Under the pieces are notes generated by a model. That model ran no database searches and was not told the DNA's origin. It worked only from the letters and a program-made list of their open reading frames with translations. Positions 53,208 to 62,616 of a stretch of 64,000 nt of DNA are shown one piece after another. The DNA comes from Saprospiraceae bacterium (lineage in GTDB: Bacteria > Bacteroidota > Bacteroidia > Chitinophagales > Saprospiraceae). Location of the stretch: positions 1-64,000 of the forward strand of contig JADKKF010000010.1 of NCBI GenBank assembly GCA_016720635.1, read 5' to 3'. Numbering within the stretch: position 1 is the first letter of the stretch; the number at the start of each line of letters is the position of its first letter. Position numbers and translations under genes: made by a program.

Positions 53208-54597
53208 AATTTCCATTTTATTTTTTTGTATATCCACCCTTTTAAGCTGTTCAACGACTAAAATACATCATCAAGACTTAGTTTCATCGCCGCAGGTGCT
53301 GCAGGTCAAGCGAGACACAGTGACAGTGTTCCAAGAAAAGATCATCCATGATACTGTCGTATTGAGTGAAGAAAACAATGCATGGTATTTGAAATTTCAA
53401 CCCCAAAATATTAATTTTGGTCTAAGCCTTTATGATCCCCAAACTGACGAATATCTTCTAAATCATCAATCTGACAATCTATTCATCCCTGCATCCAATG
53501 TAAAGTTGCTCACCTTACTTTATTTGATTAACAACCTTGGAGATTCGATTGCATTTGGAAAATTCAGTAATCAAGATAGTATTTTGAGTATTTGGCCCTT
53601 AGGAGACCCTGGTTTTTTGAATCCAAAATATCAACAGTTCGTTTCGATTGTAGAAAAAATAAGGAAGCCAGAGAATAAAGAAGTTCAAATTTATAAGCCT
53701 GAAATGGACGACATCTATGGGAAAGGGTGGCATTGGGATGATTACGCACAGGGATATCAACCGACGCTTAGTGTCCTGCCCATTTATAGTAATAAAGTTA
53801 TTTTTTCTAAGAAAAATGGAATAACTAAGACATTGCCAAGTATTTTTGAAAATAACCTAAAATGGGCTTCGAATGACCCTGACATCCCATTGGTGAATCG
53901 CAAATGGAACGAAAATATTTTTACCATAGACCTGGCCGCAAAAGACTTTGCAGGGTATGAAATTCCTTTTTTGCCAGATGATTCCATAATGAAGGCAATA
54001 TTGGAGGATACATTAAAGGTCAAAGTCTCTGTATTAAGAGATAAAATCATGCCCTCTCAATCCACTATTTGTTTCAGCAGTCCTAGGGATTCCATGTTGA
54101 AATGGATGATGCAAGAAAGTGATAATTTTATCTCAGAGCAATTGATAGTTCAGTCTATTTTGATGCACTCTGATAAAGTTTCTTTTAAGCAATTTTATAA
54201 AGAAAGAGACGAAAAATATTTGTCCAAATTATTAGACAAATCGCGATGGGTAGATGGCTCTGGACTTTCCCGTTACAATCTACAAAGTCCTCGAAATCTT
54301 ATCTCTGTACTTGATACTATCTTGACAATCAAAGGAAGACCATGGGTAGAAGAAATCTTTGCCACAGGAGGGGTCAATGGTACACTTAAAAAGAAATACA
54401 AATCGCCAGATGGTGCACCGTATGTATTCGCGAAATCCGGGACCTTGAGTGGAGTACATTGCTTAAGTGGTTATGTTAGATCTAGATCAGGACGTTTCTT
54501 ACTTTTTAGCTTTATGTACAATGGGTATGTCGGATCTTCTCAAAGGGTTCAAGACAGCATAGAAACCCTTTTGTTAAATATTTATGAAAAATATTAA
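53197..54597 (+). CDS. dacB: D-alanyl-D-alanine carboxypeptidase/endopeptidase, S13 family (PBP4)
   Basis: 466 residues, lipoprotein-like start (ISTLLSC, cysteine at 18). The three penicillin-binding motifs are present: SxxK at 100-103 (FIPASNVKLL), SDN in MMQESDNFISEQL near 310 and KSG in VFAKSGTLSGVHCL. It trims or opens peptidoglycan cross-links. Its start overlaps the M48 gene by 11 nt. Confidence 0.92.
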   Translation: MTGRISILFFCISTLLSCSTTKIHHQDLVSSPQVLQVKRDTVTVFQEKIIHDTVVLSEENNAWYLKFQPQNINFGLSLYDPQTDEYLLNHQSDNLFIPASNVKLLTLLYLINNLGDSIAFGKFSNQDSILSIWPLGDPGFLNPKYQQFVSIVEKIRKPENKEVQIYKPEMDDIYGKGWHWDDYAQGYQPTLSVLPIYSNKVIFSKKNGITKTLPSIFENNLKWASNDPDIPLVNRKWNENIFTIDLAAKDFAGYEIPFLPDDSIMKAILEDTLKVKVSVLRDKIMPSQSTICFSSPRDSMLKWMMQESDNFISEQLIVQSILMHSDKVSFKQFYKERDEKYLSKLLDKSRWVDGSGLSRYNLQSPRNLISVLDTILTIKGRPWVEEIFATGGVNGTLKKKYKSPDGAPYVFAKSGTLSGVHCLSGYVRSRSGRFLLFSFMYNGYVGSSQRVQDSIETLLLNIYEKY

Positions 54598-54610
54598 TAC
54601 ATAAAGCCAA

Positions 54611-55462
54611 TTAACGGATATAAGTGGTATCCCTAACAGTCGTAAATCCAGTGAAAATCCCAAGCGCATTGGTGGTTCCTTGGAGATTTGAAAAAATAAC
54701 ACCTGGCTGACCAAAAGGATTCCCATTGTTCGACACGGCATTTTTTACACTCGAAAGAAAATCGAAATAGTCCTTATTAATCCGAAGGATAGAATTGTAT
54801 AAGGTATCGTTTTTCTTAAATTGAAATCCACTCCCAAAGACCAACCTGGTGCTGCCTTGCAATATTTGATCGTCTGCTAGGAAATCTTGTTTGGGAATAC
54901 TGTCTTTAAGACTATTAAGATTCAACATTCGACGATAATAATCTTTAGTATTTGGATTATCTGAAATATACGTGAGAGCCCTTGCCTTCATCTCTTGATT
55001 ATATTCTACCCTCACTGAATCTATTGCTACTGGCGGTGAAATTTTTGTCTTGGAGGTTATTTTTTTACCATCTTGAAGTATTATTTCTAATTCAAATTCG
55101 CTGGAGTAATCCGCAGGAACCAACTCTGTGCTGCTGTAATTATATACTTTCTCATTGATCTGATCCAAGCTGAGTGTGTTGGTAAGTACCACTGTCTGGT
55201 TGCCATACTTAATTTGAACTTTGGCGGAATCTTCAAGAATTGTCGCTAGAATCCTTGTCAAATCTGAAAAATCCAATTCGGAAAAATACGGGCTGCTCTT
55301 GGTTAGCAATGCTCTGAATGGTTTTCCTGGTTCTAGATAACATTCTAATATTTTTTGGGACTCATAGGGTGGGAGTTCCACATTCACAGATTTCTCAAGA
55401 TTACAACTATAAAATCCAATGATTGAACCTATATAAAATAAAACAGCTAGTTTTTTAAACAT
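54611..55462 (-). CDS. DUF4249 lipoprotein, partner of a TonB receptor
   Basis: 283 residues with a lipoprotein signal (YIGSIIGFYSC) and the DUF4249 pattern (YESQKILECYLEPGKPFRAL near 28-47; EFELEIILQDGKKITSKTKI; IDSVRVEYN). These proteins sit beside a TonB-dependent receptor gene, here just 6 nt upstream, and probably form part of an uptake complex at the outer membrane. Substrate unknown. Confidence 0.88.
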   Translation of the reverse strand: MFKKLAVLFYIGSIIGFYSCNLEKSVNVELPPYESQKILECYLEPGKPFRALLTKSSPYFSELDFSDLTRILATILEDSAKVQIKYGNQTVVLTNTLSLDQINEKVYNYSSTELVPADYSSEFELEIILQDGKKITSKTKISPPVAIDSVRVEYNQEMKARALTYISDNPNTKDYYRRMLNLNSLKDSIPKQDFLADDQILQGSTRLVFGSGFQFKKNDTLYNSILRINKDYFDFLSSVKNAVSNNGNPFGQPGVIFSNLQGTTNALGIFTGFTTVRDTTYIR

Positions 55463-55468
55463 TTCAAA

Positions 55469-57799
55469 TTAAAATTTAAAATTCCAAGTAATAGAAGGGA
55501 TGATGGGAAATAGCGAAACTTGCTTTAATGCGACTTTTGATGGCACTTGGATGGTTACTCCTCCTTGCATTATATCTTTGAACTCGATATCAGTATAATA
55601 AAAATATACATTGCGTCTATTATAGACATTATACGCACTAAATGTCAGGTCGCTTTCACCCCATCTGTGTTTAAATGTGCGGACGAAACCGATGTCAAGA
55701 CGATTGTAAGATGGCATTCTAAATGTATTCCGATCGCCATAAGAGGGGGTGATGAAATTTATTTGGGTACCATCTATATCTTGGAACGAAAATTTTCCAA
55801 TAGGTAACCAAGTTAAGTCTCCAGATCCATATACAAAGGTCGCGGATAAGTTCCACTTTTTGTTGAGTTGATACATAGCAACAACGGTCAAATTATGTCG
55901 CCTATCATATCTCGGAGAGAAGTATCTACCCGACATAATATTTGGAAAATTACCTCTTTTTACAAGGGCTAGTGTGTAGCCAATCCAGCCAGTAAGTTTC
56001 CCTGTATTTTTCTCTAGTTCTACTTCTGTGCCATAAGAATAGCCATCACCAAAAGCAAACTCTTCTTCGACATTATCATTAGCAAAAAGCCTTGCATTGT
56101 CCTTGAAGTCAATTTGATTTTTTAGCCATTTATAATAGAACTCATGTCCAAGCAAATATCCGTCTCCAAGTATATAATTGTAGCCTGCCGCAACTTGATG
56201 GCTGATTTCGGGTGCCACATTCTGGGTGGATGGATACCAAATATCTGTAGGCAATGTCACGCCGCTATTGGATATAAGGTGGATATACTGAACCATCTTG
56301 GCATAAGAAGCCTTAAGGGAAACACGCTCATTCAAACTGTATTTGGCTCCTGCTCTAGGCTCAAAATTGAAATAGGTTTTGTCTTTGTGAATAAATGATG
56401 ATAACCTAATCCCCCAGTTGATTTTAAGGTTTTGATCAAAAGAATAATCGTCCATGGCGTACAATCCCAATTCAGCGCCTTCAGGATATAGTCCAGAACC
56501 AAATTTTATGGTGCCGTCGTCGCTGCCGGCTTGTAGTCTTCCTACAGTAAATTTATGGTGTGTAGCAGAAAAACCAGCCCTTATCAGGTGTTGGCTGTTT
56601 GGGGAGTAGTAAAAGTCGGATTTGATATTCGCATCCTGAATCCTAGATTTTAAATCAAAAGAAAACCCAGTTAATTTATTGTTGATATTGTATTTATAAT
56701 CTGAATAAGTGAAAGTAGTATTTGAAAATAATTTGTCATTAAAAATGTGGTTCCATCGAGCTGTCCCAGTAGCATTTCCCCAATAAAAATTGAAATCAAA
56801 ATTTCCATTGGTAAATGCAAAAGCATCGCGACCAAAATATCCGCTCATAAACAATCTGTCTTTTTTACCCAATTCAAAATTAATTTTTGTATTGAGATCA
56901 TAAAAATGATAAGCTGGTATCTGGTTATAATTTTCTTTATTTTTATTAGCACTATTGATCCCATTGGTTATTAAATCCACGTAGGTTCTGCGGCCACTCA
57001 CGATGAAGGATGATTTTTCTTTTTGGATAGGACCCTCCAAGGTAAGTCTCGATGAGATGAGCCCAATACCACCAGTTCCAGAAAACTTCTGGTTGTTTCC
57101 TTCTTTTAATTTAACGTCAATTACCGATGAAAGTCTCCCTCCATACTGTGATGGAAACCCACCTTTATATACTTTTACGTCTTTGATGGCATCAGAATTA
57201 AACACACTGAAAAATCCAAACAAATGACTGGCGTTATAGACTATGGCTTCATCCAAAACGATAAGGTTCTGGTCTTGGTTTCCACCTCTCACGAATATAC
57301 CCGAATTGCCCTCAGATCCACTTGAGATTCCTGGTTTTAACTGTAAGGTCTTGATGATATCGACCTCACCAAGCAATGCTGGGATTTTCTTAGCTTCTAG
57401 AGGAGTCACAGATGTAGTACTCATCTCGGTTGAGTTTATACGGTCTTTATAGGAATTAGCGGTGACGACGACCTCTTCCAACTGTTCGCTGTCTGGATTA
57501 AGCTTTACATCCAATCTTTCATTTTTAGAAAGATTTAATTTTATAGAATATGGTTTATAACCAATATAAGAAATTACGATCGTTGCATTTTCAACTGAAG
57601 GACCACTTAGGGTATAAAATCCATACTCATTGGTCAGGGTTCCAGTATTCCATTCCAAAACTTCTATCGCTGTACCAATAAGCGTTTCTCCACTTGCAGC
57701 ATCCGTTACAGTTCCACTAAGGCTGACCTGTGCATTCAAATAGTGAGTGAAGAATATAAAAATGATTGCCAAAAAATGGCCAACTCGGATATGATTCAT
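55469..57799 (-). CDS. TonB-dependent receptor with CarboxypepD-like N-terminal domain
   Basis: 776 residues: signal peptide (ends near HYLNAQ), a carboxypeptidase regulatory-like domain (SLSGTVTDAASGETLIGTAI; NEYGFYTLSG), the plug (LLGEVDIIKTLQLKPGISSG; GIFVRGGNQDQNLIVLDEAI) and a 22-strand barrel ending in ITWNFKF. It imports a substrate through the outer membrane using TonB energy. Paired with DUF4249; cargo not predictable. Confidence 0.92.
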   Translation of the reverse strand: MNHIRVGHFLAIIFIFFTHYLNAQVSLSGTVTDAASGETLIGTAIEVLEWNTGTLTNEYGFYTLSGPSVENATIVISYIGYKPYSIKLNLSKNERLDVKLNPDSEQLEEVVVTANSYKDRINSTEMSTTSVTPLEAKKIPALLGEVDIIKTLQLKPGISSGSEGNSGIFVRGGNQDQNLIVLDEAIVYNASHLFGFFSVFNSDAIKDVKVYKGGFPSQYGGRLSSVIDVKLKEGNNQKFSGTGGIGLISSRLTLEGPIQKEKSSFIVSGRRTYVDLITNGINSANKNKENYNQIPAYHFYDLNTKINFELGKKDRLFMSGYFGRDAFAFTNGNFDFNFYWGNATGTARWNHIFNDKLFSNTTFTYSDYKYNINNKLTGFSFDLKSRIQDANIKSDFYYSPNSQHLIRAGFSATHHKFTVGRLQAGSDDGTIKFGSGLYPEGAELGLYAMDDYSFDQNLKINWGIRLSSFIHKDKTYFNFEPRAGAKYSLNERVSLKASYAKMVQYIHLISNSGVTLPTDIWYPSTQNVAPEISHQVAAGYNYILGDGYLLGHEFYYKWLKNQIDFKDNARLFANDNVEEEFAFGDGYSYGTEVELEKNTGKLTGWIGYTLALVKRGNFPNIMSGRYFSPRYDRRHNLTVVAMYQLNKKWNLSATFVYGSGDLTWLPIGKFSFQDIDGTQINFITPSYGDRNTFRMPSYNRLDIGFVRTFKHRWGESDLTFSAYNVYNRRNVYFYYTDIEFKDIMQGGVTIQVPSKVALKQVSLFPIIPSITWNFKF

Positions 57800-57856
57800 T
57801 TATAAAATAATTAATTAATTTCTAACGCAATAAAAATCTAAAGGTTCAAGGGAGTA

Positions 57857-59664
57857 TTAAGATTGAATCTTATCCCCTCGCAATATTCTAAATCTTTTAC
57901 GCGCTTCGACGGCAAAGGTACTTCCAGAGTATTCGATGAACAGTTTTTCGTACAGTTCTTTGGCTTTTTCTTTGTTATTTAGTTGAATTTCATTTAGTTG
58001 TGCCAATTCGAACAATGCATTATCCGCCTTGATTTCTTCTTTATATTTATCCAAAATAAGTTGATACATCTCGGCTGCTTTCTGATATTCTTGCTTTTTA
58101 AAATATATTTGAGCTTTTAAATATTCTACGTCATCCTCTAGTTCATTGTTGGGATATTGCGCCAAAAGAGAATCTAAAATAGCAAATGCATCACCAAATC
58201 TATTCTGAAATACAGCTAATTCTGCTTGTGCATAGGCCTGAAGTGGTGCCATGATGGAATCTTCGCCTTTATTTTCTAAAATGAACACCGAGAGATCTAG
58301 CGCATCATTTGCTATGAATTTTGATGTGGAGGACTTTAATATGTCGAACTGCGATTGGGCCCAATCAAAATCTCCAAAAAATATGAGAGTTTAGCATTTT
58401 TGAATCTTGCTTCCTGCCCGATCAAATCTTCACCGTGATCTTTATCTACTTGACTGTAAAGTAAACTGGCTTCCCAGCGCTCCCCACTGATCAAATAGTA
58501 GTCTGCCAATGAAACTTTTACAGCGGCCAATCTAGCCTTCCCAGTGGCTTGAAATTGAAGGCAAGGAGTCAATAAATTTATGGCTTTATCTATATTATTT
58601 AAGTAATACGCTTCTAAATCAGCCTGCTCCTGAATTATTGGGATGGTTTGTGTGTTACGCCCGAATTCATTGAGAAAACTCTCGTACTCATTCTCTAACG
58701 ACAACAATTCCTCCTTGGTGTAAATATAATCCTCCACGATCATTTTTTTCTTACTATCCATTATCATCCTTTTGGATTCTATGTAGGAAGGAGCATTTGG
58801 GCCTTTCGTGTTGATGATATATTCAAATGACTCGATGGCGGCTGGATAATCCTTGTCGTTCGCCGCTATGACGCCTAGATTGTATATCCTGTCACCTAAT
58901 TCATTGCGCTGCTTATCCAAGGCTTTTAATTGTCTCAAAGCGGATTTGTAATCTTTTTTTTGTAAAAAGGACCATGCCAGCATTTCTACCAAGGATTCAT
59001 TGAGCGGAGATTCTTGGATTCGTTCGAACAATTGTGTTTGGAGCAGTGTATAATCTTCAGCCTTCAAATATCGTTGAAAATTTGATTTACAATTTTCAAA
59101 AGTATTCATATTATTGGCTGTGAGTGTATTTAGGTTGTAAAAAATAAATTTTTGCACATCGCCTTTTCTATTGTACAGGTCAGCTAAATACTGAGAGAAA
59201 AAGATTTTGTCGTCCAGGAGTTCATAGCCTTTCTCATAAGTTTGAATCCCGAAATCAATTTTGTTGGCATTCATGAAGTTTGCTCCAACTTTGGTTATGG
59301 TAAATTGATCTTTAGGGAGTTTTTCGATAGCTTTGACGTATTGCTCTTCTGCTTCTTTGTTTTTATTTTGCTTTTCGTAAAGAAATCCCATAACCACATA
59401 CAGCGGTGAAGGGTATTTTACCCGCTTTATCTCCTTTTTGAGGGCACTTTCCGCTGCATCATAATCTTGAAGTTGAATTTTACATTCTAGAAATTGTGTA
59501 AAAAAGTAATCATTTTCTGGCGATTGTTCGTGAAGCTTTGCGTATAAATCAGCAGATTTTTCGTATTCACCCTCATCAAAATACTGTTGGGCCAGACGCG
59601 GGTCTTGTGCCAAGCACTCTAAAGCATAAAGACATCCAAATATTAAAAGTATCCTTTTTATCAT
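57857..59664 (-). pseudogene. TPR repeat protein with a one-base frame break
   Basis: Signal peptide (ends near LECLAQ, residue 19) followed by many TPR helix pairs (FDEGEYEKSADLYAKLHEQS; VMGFLYEKQNKNKEAEEQYV). Frame one stops at 58336 after AKLSYFLEILIGPNRSSTY. If one T is added to the T6 run on the coding strand (plus positions 58376-58381), the chain becomes SYFFGDFDWAQSQFDILKSS and joins the separate open frame ending at 57857 (AELAVFQNRFGDAFAILDSL). The joined protein is about 602 residues. Its likely role is an envelope scaffold. Upstream of the TonB receptor on the same strand, 57 nt away. Confidence 0.8.
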
Positions 59665-59820
59665 TTATGATTATATTATAAAAAAATATTAACCTTAAAT
59701 ATTATATTAGTAGCAATTCTAGTATAAACGTGGCAAAGATAAATCATATTTTGATAGCTACATTTTAATTAAAACTTAAAATTTAAACCATTCACAGTAA
59801 ATTCTATCTAAAGTTATCAA

Positions 59821-59841
59821 TTGGTTAAATGCTTGGTTAAA
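59821..59841. repeat. Short direct repeat in a divergent intergenic region
   Basis: TTGGTTAAA occurs at 59821-59829 and 59833-59841, with a 12-nt period. It lies between the divergent TPR gene and lipoprotein gene and could bind a regulator; the surrounding 241 nt show no gene. Confidence 0.3.
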
Positions 59842-59905
59842 CATTCCTTAATCTGGTTTTATATTTACTGAATCTATTATTTTTGACAAAAAAAATCAAA
59901 GTATT

Positions 59906-60451
59906 ATGAATAACATTAAAAATTTGGCAATTCTTTTTTTATGTGGACTTTTTCTTAGTTCATGTTCACCCAATTTGCGCCCTTTTACGAAAAAACTACA
60001 GGATAGCTACCAGTGGAATGAAAATGAGCTTAAAAAATTGCAGTTTTATTTATCAGACGACATCGTATTAACGAAGAATAGTTCTAAGGGGACTTCTGAG
60101 ATCAAAGACGGCAAACTTGAGGTCAAAGGCGAACAGTCCTTGGACCAAGTCGTGATAAGAGCAGGGACCCCAGGTGTTTTAATAATTTCACCCAAAGCAA
60201 ACCGCTTTGCCGTTTCATTTGACCCAGAAAATGATAATAACTTCTTGATGTTTGGAGCCAATGAGAAACAAGGAGGTAGGTACGTTCTGCTATCTGCGGC
60301 TTGGAATAAAGACAACGGCCAGATTACTTATGGGGGTGAAGCTTATTATACACCAGTCTCGAGTGCATTTGCCCATTTGCTGGTGGACATTAGGCGTAAA
60401 GCAACCCAGACTACGAAGACCAGCACTCTGGGTGGTAGAAAAGTCGATTAA
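59906..60451 (+). CDS. Uncharacterised lipoprotein
   Basis: 181 residues with a lipoprotein signal (FLCGLFLSSC, cysteine at 20). The body (KLQDSYQWNENELKKLQFYL; DDIVLTKNSSKGTSEIKDGK; VIRAGTPGVLIISPKANRF) is not a family I recognise but appears beta-rich. It is convergent with yajC, with one base between them. Confidence 0.78.
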   Translation: MNNIKNLAILFLCGLFLSSCSPNLRPFTKKLQDSYQWNENELKKLQFYLSDDIVLTKNSSKGTSEIKDGKLEVKGEQSLDQVVIRAGTPGVLIISPKANRFAVSFDPENDNNFLMFGANEKQGGRYVLLSAAWNKDNGQITYGGEAYYTPVSSAFAHLLVDIRRKATQTTKTSTLGGRKVD

Positions 60452-60452
60452 T

Positions 60453-60743
60453 CTACCCTAAATCATAACTTGTTTTCAAAGCTTCAGTCATTTCTTTCGA
60501 GATTGAATTTCTTGTCACTTTGACGAAAGTTTTGGTATCTAATTGTAAAGTGATGACCGCCTCATCATCCAATTTGGAAATTTTGCCGATGACACCGCTG
60601 AGTGTGACGACTTGTTTTCCTTTTTCCAAGGAGCCTTGAAATGCAGCTTGTTCCTTTTGTTTCTTTTGTTGAGGTCTAATCATAAAGAAATAAAAGATCG
60701 GAATCATTGCAAATAAAGGCCAAGAATTGATAAGTCCTTCCAT
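60453..60743 (-). CDS. yajC: Preprotein translocase subunit YajC
   Basis: 96 residues with one membrane segment (LFAMIPIFYFFMIRPQQKKQ, residues 9-28) and the cytoplasmic domain (GKQVVTLSGVIGKISKLDDE; TLQLDTKTFVKVTRNSI). An accessory subunit of the SecDF complex. The DUF1573 gene ends 6 nt upstream and probably shares its promoter. Confidence 0.93.
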   Translation of the reverse strand: MEGLINSWPLFAMIPIFYFFMIRPQQKKQKEQAAFQGSLEKGKQVVTLSGVIGKISKLDDEAVITLQLDTKTFVKVTRNSISKEMTEALKTSYDLG

Positions 60744-60749
60744 TGAATT

Positions 60750-61238
60750 TTATTTTTTTGATTTGGGTAAAACGTTTCCTTGCAAATATAAAGTGGTTTT
60801 ATTGGGAACTGTATTGGCAAAAATGTTGATAGTTTTGGATTGATGATTTGTTCTATTTAACGAATTAAAAACTATATTAATTTTGCCACTATCACCAGGG
60901 GGAATAGGCTTTTGGGGCCATTTGGGCACAGTACATCCACAAGATGATTTTGCCTCTGCGATCAAAAGGGTCTGCTTCCCATCATTGACGAATTCGTATG
61001 CGTAGCTTATTTCCTTGCCTTCATTTATTTCTCCGAAATCGTACAAAGTATCTTTGAATGTCATATGCGGTGCTTGTTTGAGATCTAAATCGGATGCATC
61101 TCCTGACATAGGGTTCCGTATTAACTCAGCATTAGAAAGCGGTTTTAGCTCCTGAATTTCAGAGGACTTTTTGGGCGTGTCTTGACAGCTAATCAACGAA
61201 GCAGCCGAAAGTAAACAAAAGATGAGCTTTTTCAACAA
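60750..61238 (-). CDS. DUF1573 lipoprotein
   Basis: 162 residues with a lipoprotein signal (FCLLSAASLISC, cysteine at 18). DUF1573 features: DTLYDFGEINEGKEISYAYE and SSCGCTVPKWPQKPIPPGDS near 107-126. These proteins have an Ig-like fold and no known role. Six bases upstream of yajC and divergent from aroK. Confidence 0.86.
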   Translation of the reverse strand: MLKKLIFCLLSAASLISCQDTPKKSSEIQELKPLSNAELIRNPMSGDASDLDLKQAPHMTFKDTLYDFGEINEGKEISYAYEFVNDGKQTLLIAEAKSSCGCTVPKWPQKPIPPGDSGKINIVFNSLNRTNHQSKTINIFANTVPNKTTLYLQGNVLPKSKK

Positions 61239-61333
61239 TTTAACCGATTTTTACCTTTAGTTCAATAATCTTTGTACAAGCTTAAGGTATGTAAATAATA
61301 GGCAAATATATAAAATAAATTTATTGGAATTCA

Positions 61334-61873
61334 ATGATTGTGTTTTTAATTGGTATGATGGGCAGTGGAAAATCTACATTGGGGCGCGCCATCGCCAATT
61401 CACTTGGATGTAATTTTCTGGACATGGATTGCTACATTGAATCGAAAATCGGCTTGAGCATAGCTGAAATTTTCGAGATTCACGGTGAACCATTTTTTAG
61501 GGAACAGGAACATCTTTTCTTGGAAAATTTAAAAAACAGCGCCCAAGGATTGCTGATAGTCAGCACTGGGGGAGGAGTACCACAAAATCCAGCTAATATG
61601 TTGATAATGAAGAAAAAAGGCAAAATTATCTATCTTCGGACCGCTACTGAATTATTGGTAAAGCGCGTTCATAAAAATCTAAAGAATCGTCCAATTTTAA
61701 ATGATGTATTTTCAGAAGATGAGCTAATAATATCTTTAGAAAAGCTTTTGAACACGAGAGAACCGATGTATCTAAGAGCGGACACGATATTCGATACATC
61801 TATATCTAAAGCTAACAATATCAAGGGCCTTCTAACGGTAATAAACGAGTTGAAAAGAGATGAAATGGTTTAA
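61334..61873 (+). CDS. aroK: Shikimate kinase
   Basis: 179 residues with the P-loop GMMGSGKSTLGRAIA (residues 7-21), the shikimate-binding region FLDMDCYIESKIG and GGVPQNP, and the lid KNLKNRPIL. It phosphorylates shikimate in aromatic amino-acid synthesis; cytoplasmic. Its end overlaps the convergent response-regulator gene by four bases. Confidence 0.95.
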   Translation: MIVFLIGMMGSGKSTLGRAIANSLGCNFLDMDCYIESKIGLSIAEIFEIHGEPFFREQEHLFLENLKNSAQGLLIVSTGGGVPQNPANMLIMKKKGKIIYLRTATELLVKRVHKNLKNRPILNDVFSEDELIISLEKLLNTREPMYLRADTIFDTSISKANNIKGLLTVINELKRDEMV

Positions 61874-62616
61874 TGTAAAGAATCAATCTGATTCTTTACA
61901 AAAATGTCAAACTCAGCACTTTTTCTTACAGAAACCTGATGAACGCGACCATCTTTACTTTCAATGGTTCTTGTGGTATCATCGAATGATTTTATGGAAT
62001 TTTTATGTAAAATTCCGTAACGACTGTAACGAATAAAAACGCTTGGATCTAGAATATCTTCGAAATATTTTAATGTTTTAGATGAAACTATTTTCTTGGT
62101 ATTCGTGTGGATGATTGTATAATTCCCATCTGCCATTAGGTACTGGATATCCGAATAAAATAATTTTAGGACCTCGTATTTTGTGTTAACAAAAAAGAAA
62201 TCTAAATAATCTAAACTACCCTTTGAAGAATCTATCAATATATTGATTTTCTCCTTGTGAAACTGGTTGGATGAATTTACAAATTTTTGTAATGCTTCAT
62301 GAACTTCCAAAGGATTGATTGGTTTTAATAAATAATCGAAAGCAGATAATTTGATGGCTTTCAGAGCATATTCTTCATATGCTGTGGTAAAAATAATGCC
62401 AAAATTTGGATTTTTGACTTTTTCAAAAGCATCAAATACGAGGTTATTGCCCAACCTGATATCGGAAAAAACCAAGGCTGGCTGGGATTGATTCAGCTTA
62501 AGAATTGCTGAATCTAATGAATTGGCGGTTTCAATATTTTTAAAGGCAAAACCATTTAAAATATTTATTAAATACTCTTGACTAGGTGTTTCATCTTCAA
62601 TAATTAAAATTTTCAT
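61870..62616 (-). CDS. LytTR-family response regulator
   Basis: 248 residues. The receiver has the acidic pocket IIEDE, the phosphoacceptor in VFSDIRLGNN and FTTAYEEYALKAIKLSAFDY, then LKPINP. The C-terminal LytTR DNA-binding domain starts near 150 (KYEVLKLFYSDIQYLMADGN; VFIRYSRYGILHKNSIKSFD). Its start overlaps the kinase stop by four bases (ATGA), the standard coupling of a LytS/LytR pair. Confidence 0.93.
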   Translation of the reverse strand: MKILIIEDETPSQEYLINILNGFAFKNIETANSLDSAILKLNQSQPALVFSDIRLGNNLVFDAFEKVKNPNFGIIFTTAYEEYALKAIKLSAFDYLLKPINPLEVHEALQKFVNSSNQFHKEKINILIDSSKGSLDYLDFFFVNTKYEVLKLFYSDIQYLMADGNYTIIHTNTKKIVSSKTLKYFEDILDPSVFIRYSRYGILHKNSIKSFDDTTRTIESKDGRVHQVSVRKSAEFDIFVKNQIDSLH